Shown here piece by piece: positions 48,501-60,200 of a stretch of 64,000 nucleotides of DNA. How positions within the stretch are numbered: position 1 is the first letter of the stretch; each line of letters starts with the position of its first letter. Made by a program: the position numbers and the translations under genes. The stretch is taken from positions 9,364,055-9,428,054 of the forward strand of contig KL647288.1 of the NCBI GenBank assembly GCA_000727475.1. Direction: 5' to 3'. The notes under the pieces were generated by a model. That model was given only the letters and a program-made list of their open reading frames with translations, ran no database searches and was not told the DNA's origin. Origin of the DNA: Sarcocystis neurona (Eukaryota; Apicomplexa; Conoidasida; Eucoccidiorida; Sarcocystidae).

Positions 48501-51500
48501 CTACAAACTCGGGCGTAACTGCAGGTGTCCTGATAGGTCAGGACGTCATCGTCAGATAGACTCATGTGGGCGCCAGCGTTTGTGTTTATCAATTCATGTA
48601 GGACGTTAGACAGGTATATTTTTTTCGAGTCTCTCCTGGGGCGCAGGTGGCTTCTAATTCCTTCTTTTCAGCCGTCACATGTACAGGAAGACGTAGTAAT
48701 CAGCGTTTTCGTGTGGGTTCCGTGCTGCTCTTTCTGCAGCTGCCTCTGTTCCTGCGGCGTGCGAGCGTCTTGCTGCAGGTGCTTCCTCTTCTGTTGCTGG
48801 TGTCGCTGCTGTTGCTGCTGTGTTTATAACGCCAGCTGTTGTTGGTTGTGCTGCCGCGGTAGCTGCTCATGCTGTTGCTAGGTCTTGTGTGGCTGAAGGA
48901 AAGGCAAGTGCGGAGCTCGCCTTCGCAGGCCTTACACGGTGGCATTATGCCGGTGTCTCTTGGCGTGTGACCTGCAGGAAAAAAGTTGCACATCTTCACC
49001 AGAGACTTCCTGATGCGCAGAAGCGCCAGACGACTTCCTCCGCAAGCAGGTGCTGCTGCGGGTGTCGTACTTGGAGAACCGCCGAGCAGCTCACATGAGC
49101 GTAAACAACTGCAAAGGTGCGGCGCTCGCGGCGGCCGTAGCAGCAAATCAAACGAGGAAGAAGTACGAGGAGACGCGTCAGGAAACGATGCGGGAAGTGG
49201 GTCAGTCGACGAAGAAGAACCGGCGAGCACAGACGAAGAGGACGGGGAAGAAGAGCAGCACGACGCTAGGAAATATTCGCATAAGAAAGTGACCGATACG
49301 GATATCCAGGAAATGTTCAGACGACCTAGTAAGTGGACGCAGAACAAAGACGCTTGCTGTTGTTAACTAGCAGTATACACGTGGTTGACTCCCTCCTTCT
49401 ATACGTAGTCGGCTTCTGCATCAGCCGCGCAGTAATCTCCTTGCAAAGTGAGGGCGTCGCTACTCATGGGAGACGTGTCGCTCTTACCCGGTGAATTGTG
49501 AAGTTCTCCGTGCACGATGTCTCTTTGCGTGCATACGCATACGCGTGTGTGTATACAGGCGCACATATGTTTATTTATGTACGGAGAGTGAGGTACGTTG
49601 TTCTACGTGTGTGACGCTGTACGTCATATTGCCACCAACAGGGAAGAGGAAGAGAAGAGAAATATGTATCTTCATATGGGCAGGCGTTCACATACCTCAA
49701 GCATGAGATATAACACTGGAGACTGTAGCGTTTCGTGCGGCTGAACGTGCAGCGTGTCTCCTTCTCCGCCGGTGCTTTTTGCGAATTAAAGTACTGGAAT
49801 ATTTTGGTTTGCCCGTTGCTACACACAAACGACTGCACAGGCTTTGCGGCTCTGCGGCTAGCCACTCCTCTAGCTACGTTTGTACGACGTCTGAGCGCCG
49901 ACTGCGACCGCGCTGTTGCATGTGTCCTGCCGCTGTTGCTGGTGAACCGGCGGAGTCTGCGTAGACCCCGTCTAGATCGCCTGAAGCCTGGGATCGTACA
50001 TTTGTATATACGCGGGATCACGTCTGCGTGTACGGAAGCAGGTGCCTCGATTCAGGTTGTAGTCGTTTTGCTGTGCTGCCGCCGTGTCTCGTTTGTTGAT
50101 GCTGCTCCGCTCCAGCGACTGGTCCACTGCATCGTATGCAGTCCGCCTACCCTTCGCATTGTGCTTGTACGTACTTGCGCGCAAGATCTTGTCTGCCCAC
50201 CAGCTAGGACGTGGCGGAACTTTTTGTATGCGTAGGCGCGTGTGCGTGCTGGGATGACTACATGTACGTGGTGATCCTCGTGGGAGTCCGCATGGGAGAC
50301 GTGCGAGTGGAGAAGTGTGTGCGTATACATGAATACTGGAATACGGGACGTATTCCATTGTTGCGAGTGTGAGTGGCGCTGTTTCACACAGGTAGAGCAG
50401 ACGTGGAGGTCATCAAAAGGCTGGCAGAGCAGCAGGAACGCGAAAGTCAGGAGCGGATAGCGCGGGGAGGAGAGGGCTATTCCACGGACGAAGAGACGAA
50501 GGAACGTGCCCGACGGGAGGAAGAGCGACGCTGGTAAGGCCGCATGCCAATCTTAGCAGGGCAATATTAGATCAACAGGGCACTTCATAGCTCTTTGATA
50601 TCCCGCCTCCCCTCTCTATTATTGTAAATGTACGTGCGTCTGCGGGTGGACACATATGTATACACGTCTGCGGGTGTGGTGGAGACGTCTAAAGTAGGTC
50701 CGCACGCGCGCCTACACGTGTGCGCATGCGCACGGGTCCACTTGTGTGTATGTGTGCGCGCACATTTGTAATCGTAGGCGTACACACAAGTGAACATTCG
50801 CACAGTAGCGCATATGTATACATATATATAACCATACATATGCTCTTGCGCACCTTCGCCGAAAGAGAGGAGCCAGTGGAGGCGATATTCGGGCTAATCC
50901 AAATTGTCTCCTTCGAAGTGTTGATGAAGCCTGTGCGGCTGCGCTGCTGCTGTAGCGCCTCCGTGACGTCTTTATGCGCGGCCGTGTCTATCTGCATGCG
51001 CGTTTGCGCCAAGACGAGATGCTGCCCAAGGAGTGGGGTTACGTTTGTGGTTTTGTCTGCATGATTGTATTTTTACACGCACGTGCGTCTGGGCCCTTCC
51101 ACGTTTAGATGCCCACACAAGAGACGTTCAGAACCAGATACACGAATGTGAGCCTGCATATCTGTGTGTGTGTGTCTCTCTGTTCCTGTTTCTGTCTCTA
51201 TCTCTGCCTCTGTCACTATATGTATGTAAATGGGTACGGGTCGCTAAAGGTGAGTTGCGAGTGCGCGTGTCTGTTGATATACGTTTCAATTCTCAAGCCT
51301 CTAGCGCCGTGCAACCTGGACGATTTTGGAGAGCTGACGCCGTAATGTCGAGGCGTCAAGCATATGCCGTCAGTGTGTACGTAAATTCATAAAGAGTTCT
51401 TCAAACATTTTAGTGTATTTACACGCATGCGTATATACGTAAATGTATACTTCAATACAAGAATGCTGCGGTACGTATATATATATATATATATCTTTTC

Positions 51501-54500
51501 AAGATACAGGTATACAGCTGCACAAGCGTACTTACTGGGGAGTTATCTGTGGGTTACGTTCTTTTGAAGGCGCGTGTGTGCTGGCGTGGATTGTTTTGCT
51601 TCAGGGACTGCGAGACAATTTTGACAACGCGAAGTGCTTCGTCTTGGATGCCACGGACGATTGCTCTACCTCCGCCTCATATTCTGAAGAAGCAGCTTCA
51701 CCTCCTGCGTGGGGCCGGCATCGGCAGGTGGGGCAAGCTACACAGAAAGATTGCTTGCTCTTCATTTGTGGCGATGCGCTGTCTGTTTCAGTCTCTCCGT
51801 AGGTCTGTGTAAGGCTCCTGTGTATATAAGGCCTTCCTACCGCTTATCTCCGTGCGGCGCTTTCGCTACATACTGTATGTAAGCGTCAACTACATGTATC
51901 GACGTGTAAAGATTGCGCGACGACCACCTTTTCCGTGACGCCGGAGCCAGCGTTAGGGAAGAAACGTTGTACGGAAGGCAGATTTTGCCTTTTGTCTCTG
52001 TATACCTTCTCTGTGTATATATCTATCATGGACAAGATGGAGGTGCCTCGTACTGTTTGCATTGCTTCGTCAGTGTTCCTCTGTTACCCTTCTCACGTTT
52101 TGTGTGTTGTGCTGCCCGTCGTTCGGCCGTGGACGTTCTGCAGAGCCGGTGCGCAAGGCGATGAATCAGGAAACATCAAATTGATGCCACAACTGGTTTT
52201 CGCGAAAGACACGACATCTGCTGCTGCTGCTCGTTCTGGACGCCGTGGCTCTGCGTCTAAGGAGGGGCAGGCACAGGAGGCCACGGCTGCGAAGAAGGGG
52301 AGCCTGCGGGGGAATGAGCAGCAGAGCGCACTGGAGCTGCTTTCCCGTCACGCTTGGCGTGAAGAAGACGCAGAAGAGCATGACAATACGTCGGGCAGCT
52401 CCACTGCAGAGGCCACTCCAGCAGCTACTGCGGATGATACAGCGCGACTGGTTGAGGCCCTGCAGAGTGCCTCCGCGACAGATGTTCCACCCGTAAGGAA
52501 GGGAGACCAACCAGGAAGACCGACGTGATGCGATGCACGTGCACGTGAAATTGAAGGCGTGTGTTTACAAAAACTTGAGGAGACGTAGGTGTGTTCATTT
52601 GTGTATATAGAGAGGGAAGCAGATAGATGGACGGATAGATAGAGATATACGTGTAAACGTTTGTATGTATGCATGCACAGATATCCACAAGCACACACCT
52701 ATATAGAGACGTAGAGGTTTCTCTCTGGCGGTCTCTATTATGTATACATACATATACGTATACCTGTCATATAGGTGTTTGTATGTATTAACGCGTATAT
52801 GTACGCACAATTACATACACACACTTATATATAGACGCTGAGATTTCTCACTGGCAGTCTCTCTTATAAATACATATCTATGTATATACACGTATACGTG
52901 TCTGCGTTGACTTCTTTTGAACTTGCTGTTTGTGTCGACCGGCCGCATCCGTGGGTGTAGTTGCGTACTTTCTAAAATTGACTGCAAGTGTGGACGGCGT
53001 AGGTAGTTTGTACTGCTGGAGAGAAGAGGCACATGCGGGCATGCACGCACGTACTAATGCCCTGCGACGGCCGTATGGGTGTCGCTAAGATATGGAGGAG
53101 GGAGCTTATTTTTTGTCAGTCCAGTGCGTGGCAGCAGGAGGAGGCTGCGTGTTACCTGGACGCGCATGGTGAGGGCGGCTGCAGGTTTTTCTAATAAGGA
53201 AGACAGCGATTTACCCCGTAGCGCCTGGTTACCGTGTGCGTTCGCGAAGGAGGCCAGTTCTGCTGCGTGTGACGCTGCCCGTCCACCAACGTCGCACTCC
53301 AGAGATCGATGAGTCGCTGGTTCCTGGATGCGCTCGAGTGTGCCCTTGCCACGACAAGCGGAGCACTTTAGTGGGAAGTCATGTAGATGCACCAACTGTA
53401 GGCTTTGCGCGGCGTGCAAGCGGAGGGAGGTCACACGTACGTAATGTAGTAGGAGGTGGAGTATTTCTGAAACGCGGAGGGGTCACCTGCATGTGCTGCG
53501 TGTGGACGAATCAATACGGTAAGCTGCTCGACTTCGCCTGCACATGTTTTTGTGCTCCATGTTGCGTTCTGTCGCTTTCCGAGGTACCACTATATAAATA
53601 CGGGAGACGTCTGTCATCAGATTGATCGGGCATCTTGCTGCTGTTGCGCTTGTGGTGGTCTGCACCGTACTGTTGCGTCGAGATCTTGGTACGTGTGGGG
53701 GAGCGCGCTGGTGCCCTATTGACTACGGGATGGCGAGGAGGCTCTCTCCATCTGGGTGCTGGGGTTGTATTAGGCAGCACATTTGTTGAATATTTTGAAT
53801 ATGAGGTGGTGGGGTATACCACTGGGGAACACGTGCTTCGGTTTGCGATATGCCAGGTCACGTCTGGATTTCTGCGTGTATGCGGCGCTGGTTCTACGTG
53901 CCTGTGGGCGTGCCGTTTTATATGCGTATGAATTTATATAAGATGTCTGCGTGCCCTTGGGTTTACGCGTATATCGTTACATTTTCGTTCCACTTCGTTT
54001 GGCTAGGTCTCTCTTTCTACTCAGTCGTCTCACAGAGGGCGTAGTAGTCTGGGTGGAGAATAGGTGAAGAAGAGACGTTGCATTACGACTTCGCAGGTGG
54101 TGACGCACCGTCCACGTGGAGAGACGACGGAGGAGCGACGTGAAAGAAAGAAGGCCGTCAGAGAGACACAGCGCGTTGCTCGCGAAGTGAAGAAACAAAA
54201 TAAGTTGCTCCTTAAGGTGGGAATGAATTGCGACAGCAGTAGCAGCAGCAACCTGAGCTCGTGGCAGCGGACAACGACATACAGTACTAGAGGTGACGCA
54301 TGCCTAGACGATACTCGCTCGTCTGTCTGGAGGTTACAGGCCACAGGAGGAGAGGATTACGTGTAGTTGTATATGTACAGACGTGATAATTACTGGCTGG
54401 ATTGATCTTTCCACTAATCAAACATCAACACGTATGTACGGATGTACACATTTGACGTCAATCGCATCTGCATCTGTGTGCACGTAAGAGGTATTGCAGC

Positions 54501-55153
54501 GTGGCAAGCCAATGCAGATCGTAGTGTTAGAGGCTGCTTTGCCGTTCCATAGCAGGCGCGGCTGTACAAACGTGTATATATTTTTTTTGCCTGCCTGGCT
54601 TGAAGTCGTATAACGCAGTTTGCTGCAGCACTCCCTGACGTGCCTCAAAATTGCTAGTAGGTGTGCTTTCCGACCGCGTGTTGGGCGAAAGCCTGGGTAC
54701 ACCGGACAGACGAACAGCGCTGTCTATCCTATTGACACGAGCACGTTACACAGAGGACGGAAAAATGCGTAGGATAGTGAGGGCAACAGTTGACGAAATA
54801 CGGCAGAATCGCTTGGTGATGGCATCTCACTTCTGATGCTGGGGGTCGTTGCCGGCGCCACCAGACGGAGGAGGAGCTCTTTTTCTGCTCGTGTCTCTGA
54901 TGTGTAAATGCCGAGGCTCGTTTCCAGAGGTAGAGATGCTAACCGCACAAACCTGTAGACATTTGCTGAGCTGTTAAGCTGTAGAGGTGAAGACTACAGA
55001 GGGGTAGAAGGCGTGTATCGCGCCGTGCTTCAGGAGGGTTTTGTAATCCCGTGTTGTACCGTTTTATACTTCTTCGTGTCTTGTTGATACCTTTTGTTTT
55101 GCGCGCACCTTGAATACACATACACGCACATATATGTATGTATGTAAGTACAC

Positions 55154-55185
<32 letters not shown>

Positions 55186-55741
55186 ATGTAAAAATACGCT
55201 GTGTGTATCAATGTGTATGTATGCAGGTGTGTGTACTATATCTGTAGCGAAGACGGGTGTATGCTTCGTGCGCATAACTTTCACGGTGCATGCAGAAATG
55301 CGACGGTGCATATCTGAAGACCAGGCTGCAGCTTGGAACTGCAGGGAGTGTTGCCGTTCTGCTGACGATGGCCTATGGCTGATGTGCCGATAAACGCCCC
55401 TTTCACTGTTGCGCCGTTTTAGTTTGACACTCGTAGAATTACGTCAGTTCCAAACATGCTGAAGTGCAGACAGCACTCGCAGCTGAGCAGTGTGTGCTGC
55501 AGTAGCGGACAACTTCGGGTTGCATTGCAGTAACATGAGGAGGGCGACCTCGACGTGCCTGTGGGTACAAGTGCGTGTGGGAGGGAACTGCAGCACTGCG
55601 GAGGGCTGGGGAATTGCACTGCTGCTATTCGACAGGTGTATGCGTTGTGTTTTGCAGGAAGAAGAGAAGAAAGCTGCAGGTCGCCGCATGAACACTAATG
55701 CATACGACCTCAAAGCCGGCGTCCGGTGTGTCAAATTCTAA
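42512..55741 (+). CDS. LTV1: 40S ribosome biogenesis factor LTV1, twelve exons, N-terminus not located
   Basis: LTV1 assists nuclear assembly and export of the pre-40S ribosomal subunit. Exons: 42512-42565, 43919-44039, 45059-45159, 45731-45917, 46391-46560, 47836-47941, 48978-49328, 50392-50533, 51605-51727, 52144-52492, 54097-54216 and 55658-55741. All phases agree and sum to 1908 nt, or 635 residues and a stop; human LTV1 has about 475. Family signatures occur in order: DGYDYTQHL (human DDYDYLQHL); EELLDDF; DFEKVLEEYGDDHIGE (human DERFEKFYEQYDDDEIGA); RWDCETIL (human KWDCESI); and HRPRGETTEERRERKKAV with its basic helix, close to the human KNESKEDKRARKQAI region. Extra length comes from acidic, Ala- and Ser-rich inserts, mainly in exons 7 and 10. 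The family's N-terminal exon, ending in an RSQRD-like motif, was not found upstream. Identity is very secure; a few acceptors, such as exon 7's, had alternatives. Confidence 0.92.
45925..46385 (+). repeat. CTG/GCTGCTGAG triplet-rich intron of LTV1
   Basis: The LTV1 intron between the exons ending at 45917 and starting at 46391 is largely imperfect CTG triplets and GAGCTGCTG units. Spliced phases skip it exactly (G plus AC makes Asp), so it is non-coding here, although it could be read as Leu-, Cys- or Ala-rich peptide. Confidence 0.75.
46561..47835 (+). other. LTV1 intron 5 with long chance ORFs
   Basis: The 1275-nt intron holds open frames on both strands (plus 47071-47547, minus 47468-47022). 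Both are rich in Cys, Ala and Gln owing to CTG/CAG triplets. The flanking exons join in phase 0 and continue the conserved LTV1 order directly, so no extra exon is required. Confidence 0.6.
53054..53434 (-). CDS. Antisense open frame inside an LTV1 intron, speculative
   Basis: The minus frame within the 1604-nt LTV1 intron contains CSACRGKG, a CxxCxGxG pattern like one zinc-binding repeat of DnaJ proteins, followed by a protein-like Ala/Leu/Glu stretch. Only one such repeat is visible, whereas DnaJ zinc domains have four, and the plus strand is also open. It could be a small nested gene, an exon of one, or chance. Confidence 0.18.
   Translation of the reverse strand: MTSLRLHAAQSLQLVHLHDFPLKCSACRGKGTLERIQEPATHRSLECDVGGRAASHAAELASFANAHGNQALRGKSLSSLLEKPAAALTMRVQVTRSLLLLPRTGLTKNKLPPPYLSDTHTAVAGH
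55150..55200. repeat. TA dinucleotide run in the last LTV1 intron
   Basis: About twelve uninterrupted TA units at 55154-55177 are flanked by TATG repeats and CACATATATG. The intron continues to the TTTTGCAG acceptor at 55657. Confidence 0.85.
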
Positions 55742-57275
55742 CCTGCGTCGTCCCATCGTCTCTACCTGTATAAGCATCCCTATATCCGGCGACGCATGGA
55801 AGGGAGACAAGGAGAAGAAATGAGAAAGTGAAGAAACAGCTGTTGTGGTAAAGAAACGTAGTAACTAAGTGAGAACGTTTGAATAGGAAGACGAAACTTA
55901 AGAAGGCGGCGACTGTCTACACGAGAAAGAAGCGGACGATTGGAAGTGTGAAGTGGAACAACGTCTGTTTATAGATATATGCGTATACGTATATGGTTCC
56001 GGTTCAAACGTAGGTGAAACGTGCACGGATGCTTATCATCTTTGTCTGCGTTCTGCGTGTGAAAACAGATGCGTGGGGCTGTCCTCGCGCCAGGTGTATT
56101 ACAGATGCGGACGTATGCACATGCATGTATACAGTAGGTGTACAGGTGAGTACAGATGCGGACAGCGCCAGAGGTACCGGCCTGTGGAGGGCGCTGGTGA
56201 CTCATGCGGCCGGCAGACCGTTCTACACTATGTTAAGTCACTCTATCGAAAATGTTGTGTTTCAGGTAGTGTGTAATTCCCTCCGCGGTGCAGAATGTGC
56301 GTGCAAGTAAGTGTGGACGTGATGAGCCATGCGGGCGGCAGACGCTTTTACGCAGTGCTGAGTTGTCATACGAAAAACAATGTGTTTTCAGCTAGTGTCC
56401 GTTTCCCTCCGCGGTGCTCTGTAATTTATATCTAAGTACATGACTCTGTCGATAAAGGGGTGAACACTTTCTTAATATACACGCACCTACCAGATTCTGT
56501 TAGCACTCTCCTTTGTCAACGGATATGTGTCACGTATCCACACCATACGTGTGAACGTGCAGCCATGACGGAGAAATGTGTGCACCCCTTGCGTAGCCTT
56601 ATGTTGTGGACGTGCCGGCGTCTGCAGCAAGCAAGACTTTGCACTGTGGAGAGACAGTCCTAGTACTGCGACTCCGCCTGAAGAAAAATTCAATACGCGA
56701 TTTTTACAAGTACGCCGTGCCATAACAGAGACATAGCGGCAGAGGCGAGCTGCAGGCCTACCCGTGTGTCGGTCTGTATATAGGTGCAATTACGTTGTGC
56801 GGAAGTAAGTGTCTGTCCCCATTTCAACTGATATCAACACGATACGCAGGAGCGCTTCTTCTGCGTGTATATACATAGATAGAAAGACAACTCCACACAC
56901 GCGTATACACACGTATGTGGACTATTCAGGTACGTGTATATGTACACGCGTACGCGTCTATATACGTACAATGCCGTGGTAGACCTACATGTCTATAGAT
57001 GTGTGTACAGGGGTGTCCGCTGTTTCTAAATGGCGATTTCGTGTAAGTCAATAGGGGCGCTTCAAGCAAGTGGAACGGGGTATATTGTTTGTGTTCATTG
57101 GTTTGGCGTTAGGGATGCAGATAGCTACTGGTAATAGTACTCCGTATTTTAGTAGCTGCCACCTTTTTAATCCACACCATTACTAGCCTTTAACATTTGC
57201 GGAGGCACGGCTCGCGACACTGCAGGGTGGGCGAGCGTTAAAGGGCTTGTAAAAATGAAAGAGCGAATTCCCACT
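55742..57275. other. Convergent intergenic region
   Basis: LTV1 (plus) ends at 55741 and a minus-strand gene ends at 57276, so transcription converges here. Only short ORFs are present. It contains the tandem duplication at 56203 and, near 56.85-57.0 kb, a cluster of TATA/ACGT microsatellites. No polyadenylation signal could be assigned. Confidence 0.6.
56203..56420. repeat. Two-copy tandem duplication, period 125 bp
   Basis: CATGCGGCCGGCAGAC at 56203 recurs as CATGCGGGCGGCAGAC at 56328. Both copies run on through an ATGTTGTGTTTCAG/ATGTGTTTTCAG block and TTCCCTCCGCGGTGC. The copies are more diverged than those at 18 kb. Confidence 0.8.
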
Positions 57276-60200
57276 TCAATGGAAAATTTTTTTCTTCCTC
57301 TCCGTCGTGTACGAATTATGAATACGGTAGAAAAGCACAGACACGGAGGACCGCAGGAGTGCGGAAGCAATTGAAGCACATAACGATACATCAAGGAGCC
57401 GAAAAAGCGACCTTGGCCCGACCAAATCTTGCGACATCTCCTTGAGTGAAATACGCCGCAGCAAAGTGAGAATTACCTCGCACCAGCAAACTTGTTATGT
57501 GCCTATATAGATAGACAAAAATATCTGCGCATCCTTCGTATCGCATCTACATAGACATGTGTCTGTTCTATAGACCTGCATACTAAATGCACGACGCCGA
57601 TGCGTGTACACATTGGTACACTTGCCCTTATGGAGCCCCATTCTGCGATGAGGCTTCAGTCGCTCACTCCCTCCATCACGCTTATCGATGTACCCGGAAA
57701 TAACATGTAGCGGCACAAGACGGAAACTGCTCTGATGCCGCCACACACACACACACACGTACACTTCATTACCAGGAAGTAGAAACACAATAGCAGCTCG
57801 CTTAATCGCGTGTGCGAGCAGAGGCTGACAGCCTGACGCTGTAGACCCAGTGCAGGCAGGAAGCTCTGCAGCGATGCGTCCGGTTCTTGGCGAACCTACC
57901 TCGGCGAAGCTGTGCCTCAATACCTCAGTTGCGAAATGTGGCGGACTCCGGCCCGTGATATCACGGGTTGGCGTTTAACAAGACGCACACGCTGGATGCA
58001 CCTGCTCTTTCGGTCGCGAAAGGAAAACCCACACCATTGTACATCGGTGCACCAACTCTCTGTCTGTGTCTGTCTACCTATATATATATATCTATATATA
58101 TTTTGTTCACTTATCAGATTCAAAGTTGTTTTCCGGACATGTTCAGCTACTCGACGGCGGCCTCATGGGTGTCACCCCATCCTGTTTCTCCTACTTGAAG
58201 GACTCTACCAATTCGGATGGTTATTCGTCCTGCTTTTGGTGTCGCTGGCGTTTCAACACGTACTGAATTCTCACCCAGGCCTTGTGGCCTCCTTTGGTTG
58301 CTTCTGATGTCAGCTAGCACAATGGTCGCCTTCCTCTTTTAGACTGTACAGCGCACTAGGCGAGCAACATCCACGACGCTACTATGTTGGTTTTCAGAGA
58401 AAGCGCTGATGGTGCCACTGCCGCCTCTATGGCACCAGAAACTTGCCCACAGGTATACAGGAGACACCAAGTCCTTCCGCTTCGGCATCGTCAAGATTCT
58501 TCTGTTGCTTCCCATCTCTCGGTCTGCCTCGACAAGCACGCATTACGGCGTATGCATGTACGTGTGTGCCTATCGGATTTCTACGTAACACCTCTCTCAG
58601 CACAAATTCTCCCCTTGCTCGGACTGCACGACAAAGAATTCTCATCCCACCAGTGTCCTAACTTTCACGCCCTATACCAGCCACCCGTCATGCTCCTCGA
58701 GGTGCTCGAACGGCTGTTCCTCGTGCTGCTCAAGCTGCCGCTGTTCATCGTCATCGTTATCTACGTGCTCCTGAGGTAGCTGCTCTTCGGAATATAGCTC
58801 CTGTGTGTCGGGCGGAGCGTAGTCATCTACATTAGTACGCGACGACTCTTGCAGCACTTGCATCTGCTCTTCTACGTCGCCGTGATCGCCTCCGTGCAGC
58901 AGTGTTTGGCCAGTCCTGATGCCCCCCTCTCCCCCCCCTCCATCGTCCTCAGTAAACGTCGGCTCCTCTTCTTGCTGTCCATCCTCTTGCTGCAGCAGCT
59001 GCGTGCCCTGCTCCTGTTCCAGTCGCGCCTGGCTTTCACTCTTGTTGGCCCCTTGTAGCTGCTGATCCGACTGCGGCGGCAGCTGCTCTTCCGCTTCCTG
59101 CTTTTCCTCCCGCTCATTTGTCACCGGTGCGCCGCTAGCGTGTTGCTGTCGACCCTGCGCCTGCTGCCGCTGTTGCTGTTTCTTGCGGTGTTGCTGCTCC
59201 TCCATCTGCTCCCGCTGCTCCTGCTGCTGCTGATAATCTCCCTTCCAGTCACTAAGGGGACTCTCCTGGTGGTGTTGCTGCTGCTGCCGCTGACGTTGCC
59301 GCTGCTCGTCTTGTGCTTGGTTCTTCTGGTGCTCTTGCTGCTGTGCTTCTTGCCGTTGCCCCTGCTGCTGCTGTTGCCGCTGCTCCTCTTCCGCTTGCTC
59401 TTGTCGCTGCTGCCGCTGCTTCCTCTGCTGGCGGGTAGACTGAAGTAGGGCAGCGCGATCGATGACGCTTTTCACTTCTCTGCAGTGCACGTGCTGCGGT
59501 AAAATCACATCCAGTCGCTCTTCGATTGCCTGCCCGAGTGACAGCAGCACGCCCTGCGCGCATCGCCCACAATCACGCACAGCAACAGCAGGATTCCCAC
59601 AGCAGCACGAGGGCATCAACCACAGAGAGCTGCTGCAATGTTACAATCACCCCAACAGCACTGCCCCAATGACCGGTCACGGGCAGCGGCCGGACAAGTC
59701 GCAGTGGAACACATATCTTTGTAACAGACCTTCTTGACAATCACGGTCCAGCTCACGGCACCGCGGCAGCAGCACTTCAACAGCAGACTCCGACAAGCAG
59801 CAGCTGCGTCTAGGTTAAACGGATACGCTACGGGGAAAGACACGGCGACAGTGGCACGTACACACCATGCGGTCTTCGATGTCCGCATGTCTGATGCCGC
59901 TTCCACTCCTCCAGCAACACAGCGCAGACGCGCAGGAATCATATGCATGCCCTCGCACTCAGGGAGGACTACGTACATTACTCTCTCCCCGATGGAATCG
60001 TCGCTGCTGAGAATTCCTCTGACCGCTACAGACTTTCCCACGCAAGACAGAGTCACCGTCCAGCAACTGACTGCTTTGCTGGCAACATAAGTAACATACA
60101 GAACACGTGCATGTACGCACACATATATATACATATATGTATATATATACGTATATATACGCTTATAAACAGACACATACACAGTTTTCACACGGTACTG

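Noticed and set aside
58981..59448. Leu-rich plus-strand ORF that could be taken for membrane segments
   Set aside because: It is the reverse reading of CAG codons as CTG.
59734..60090. 118-codon plus-strand ORF opposite the coiled-coil gene
   Set aside because: It looks protein-like, but two minus exons with canonical splice sites and matching phase to the coiled-coil exon occupy the same bases.
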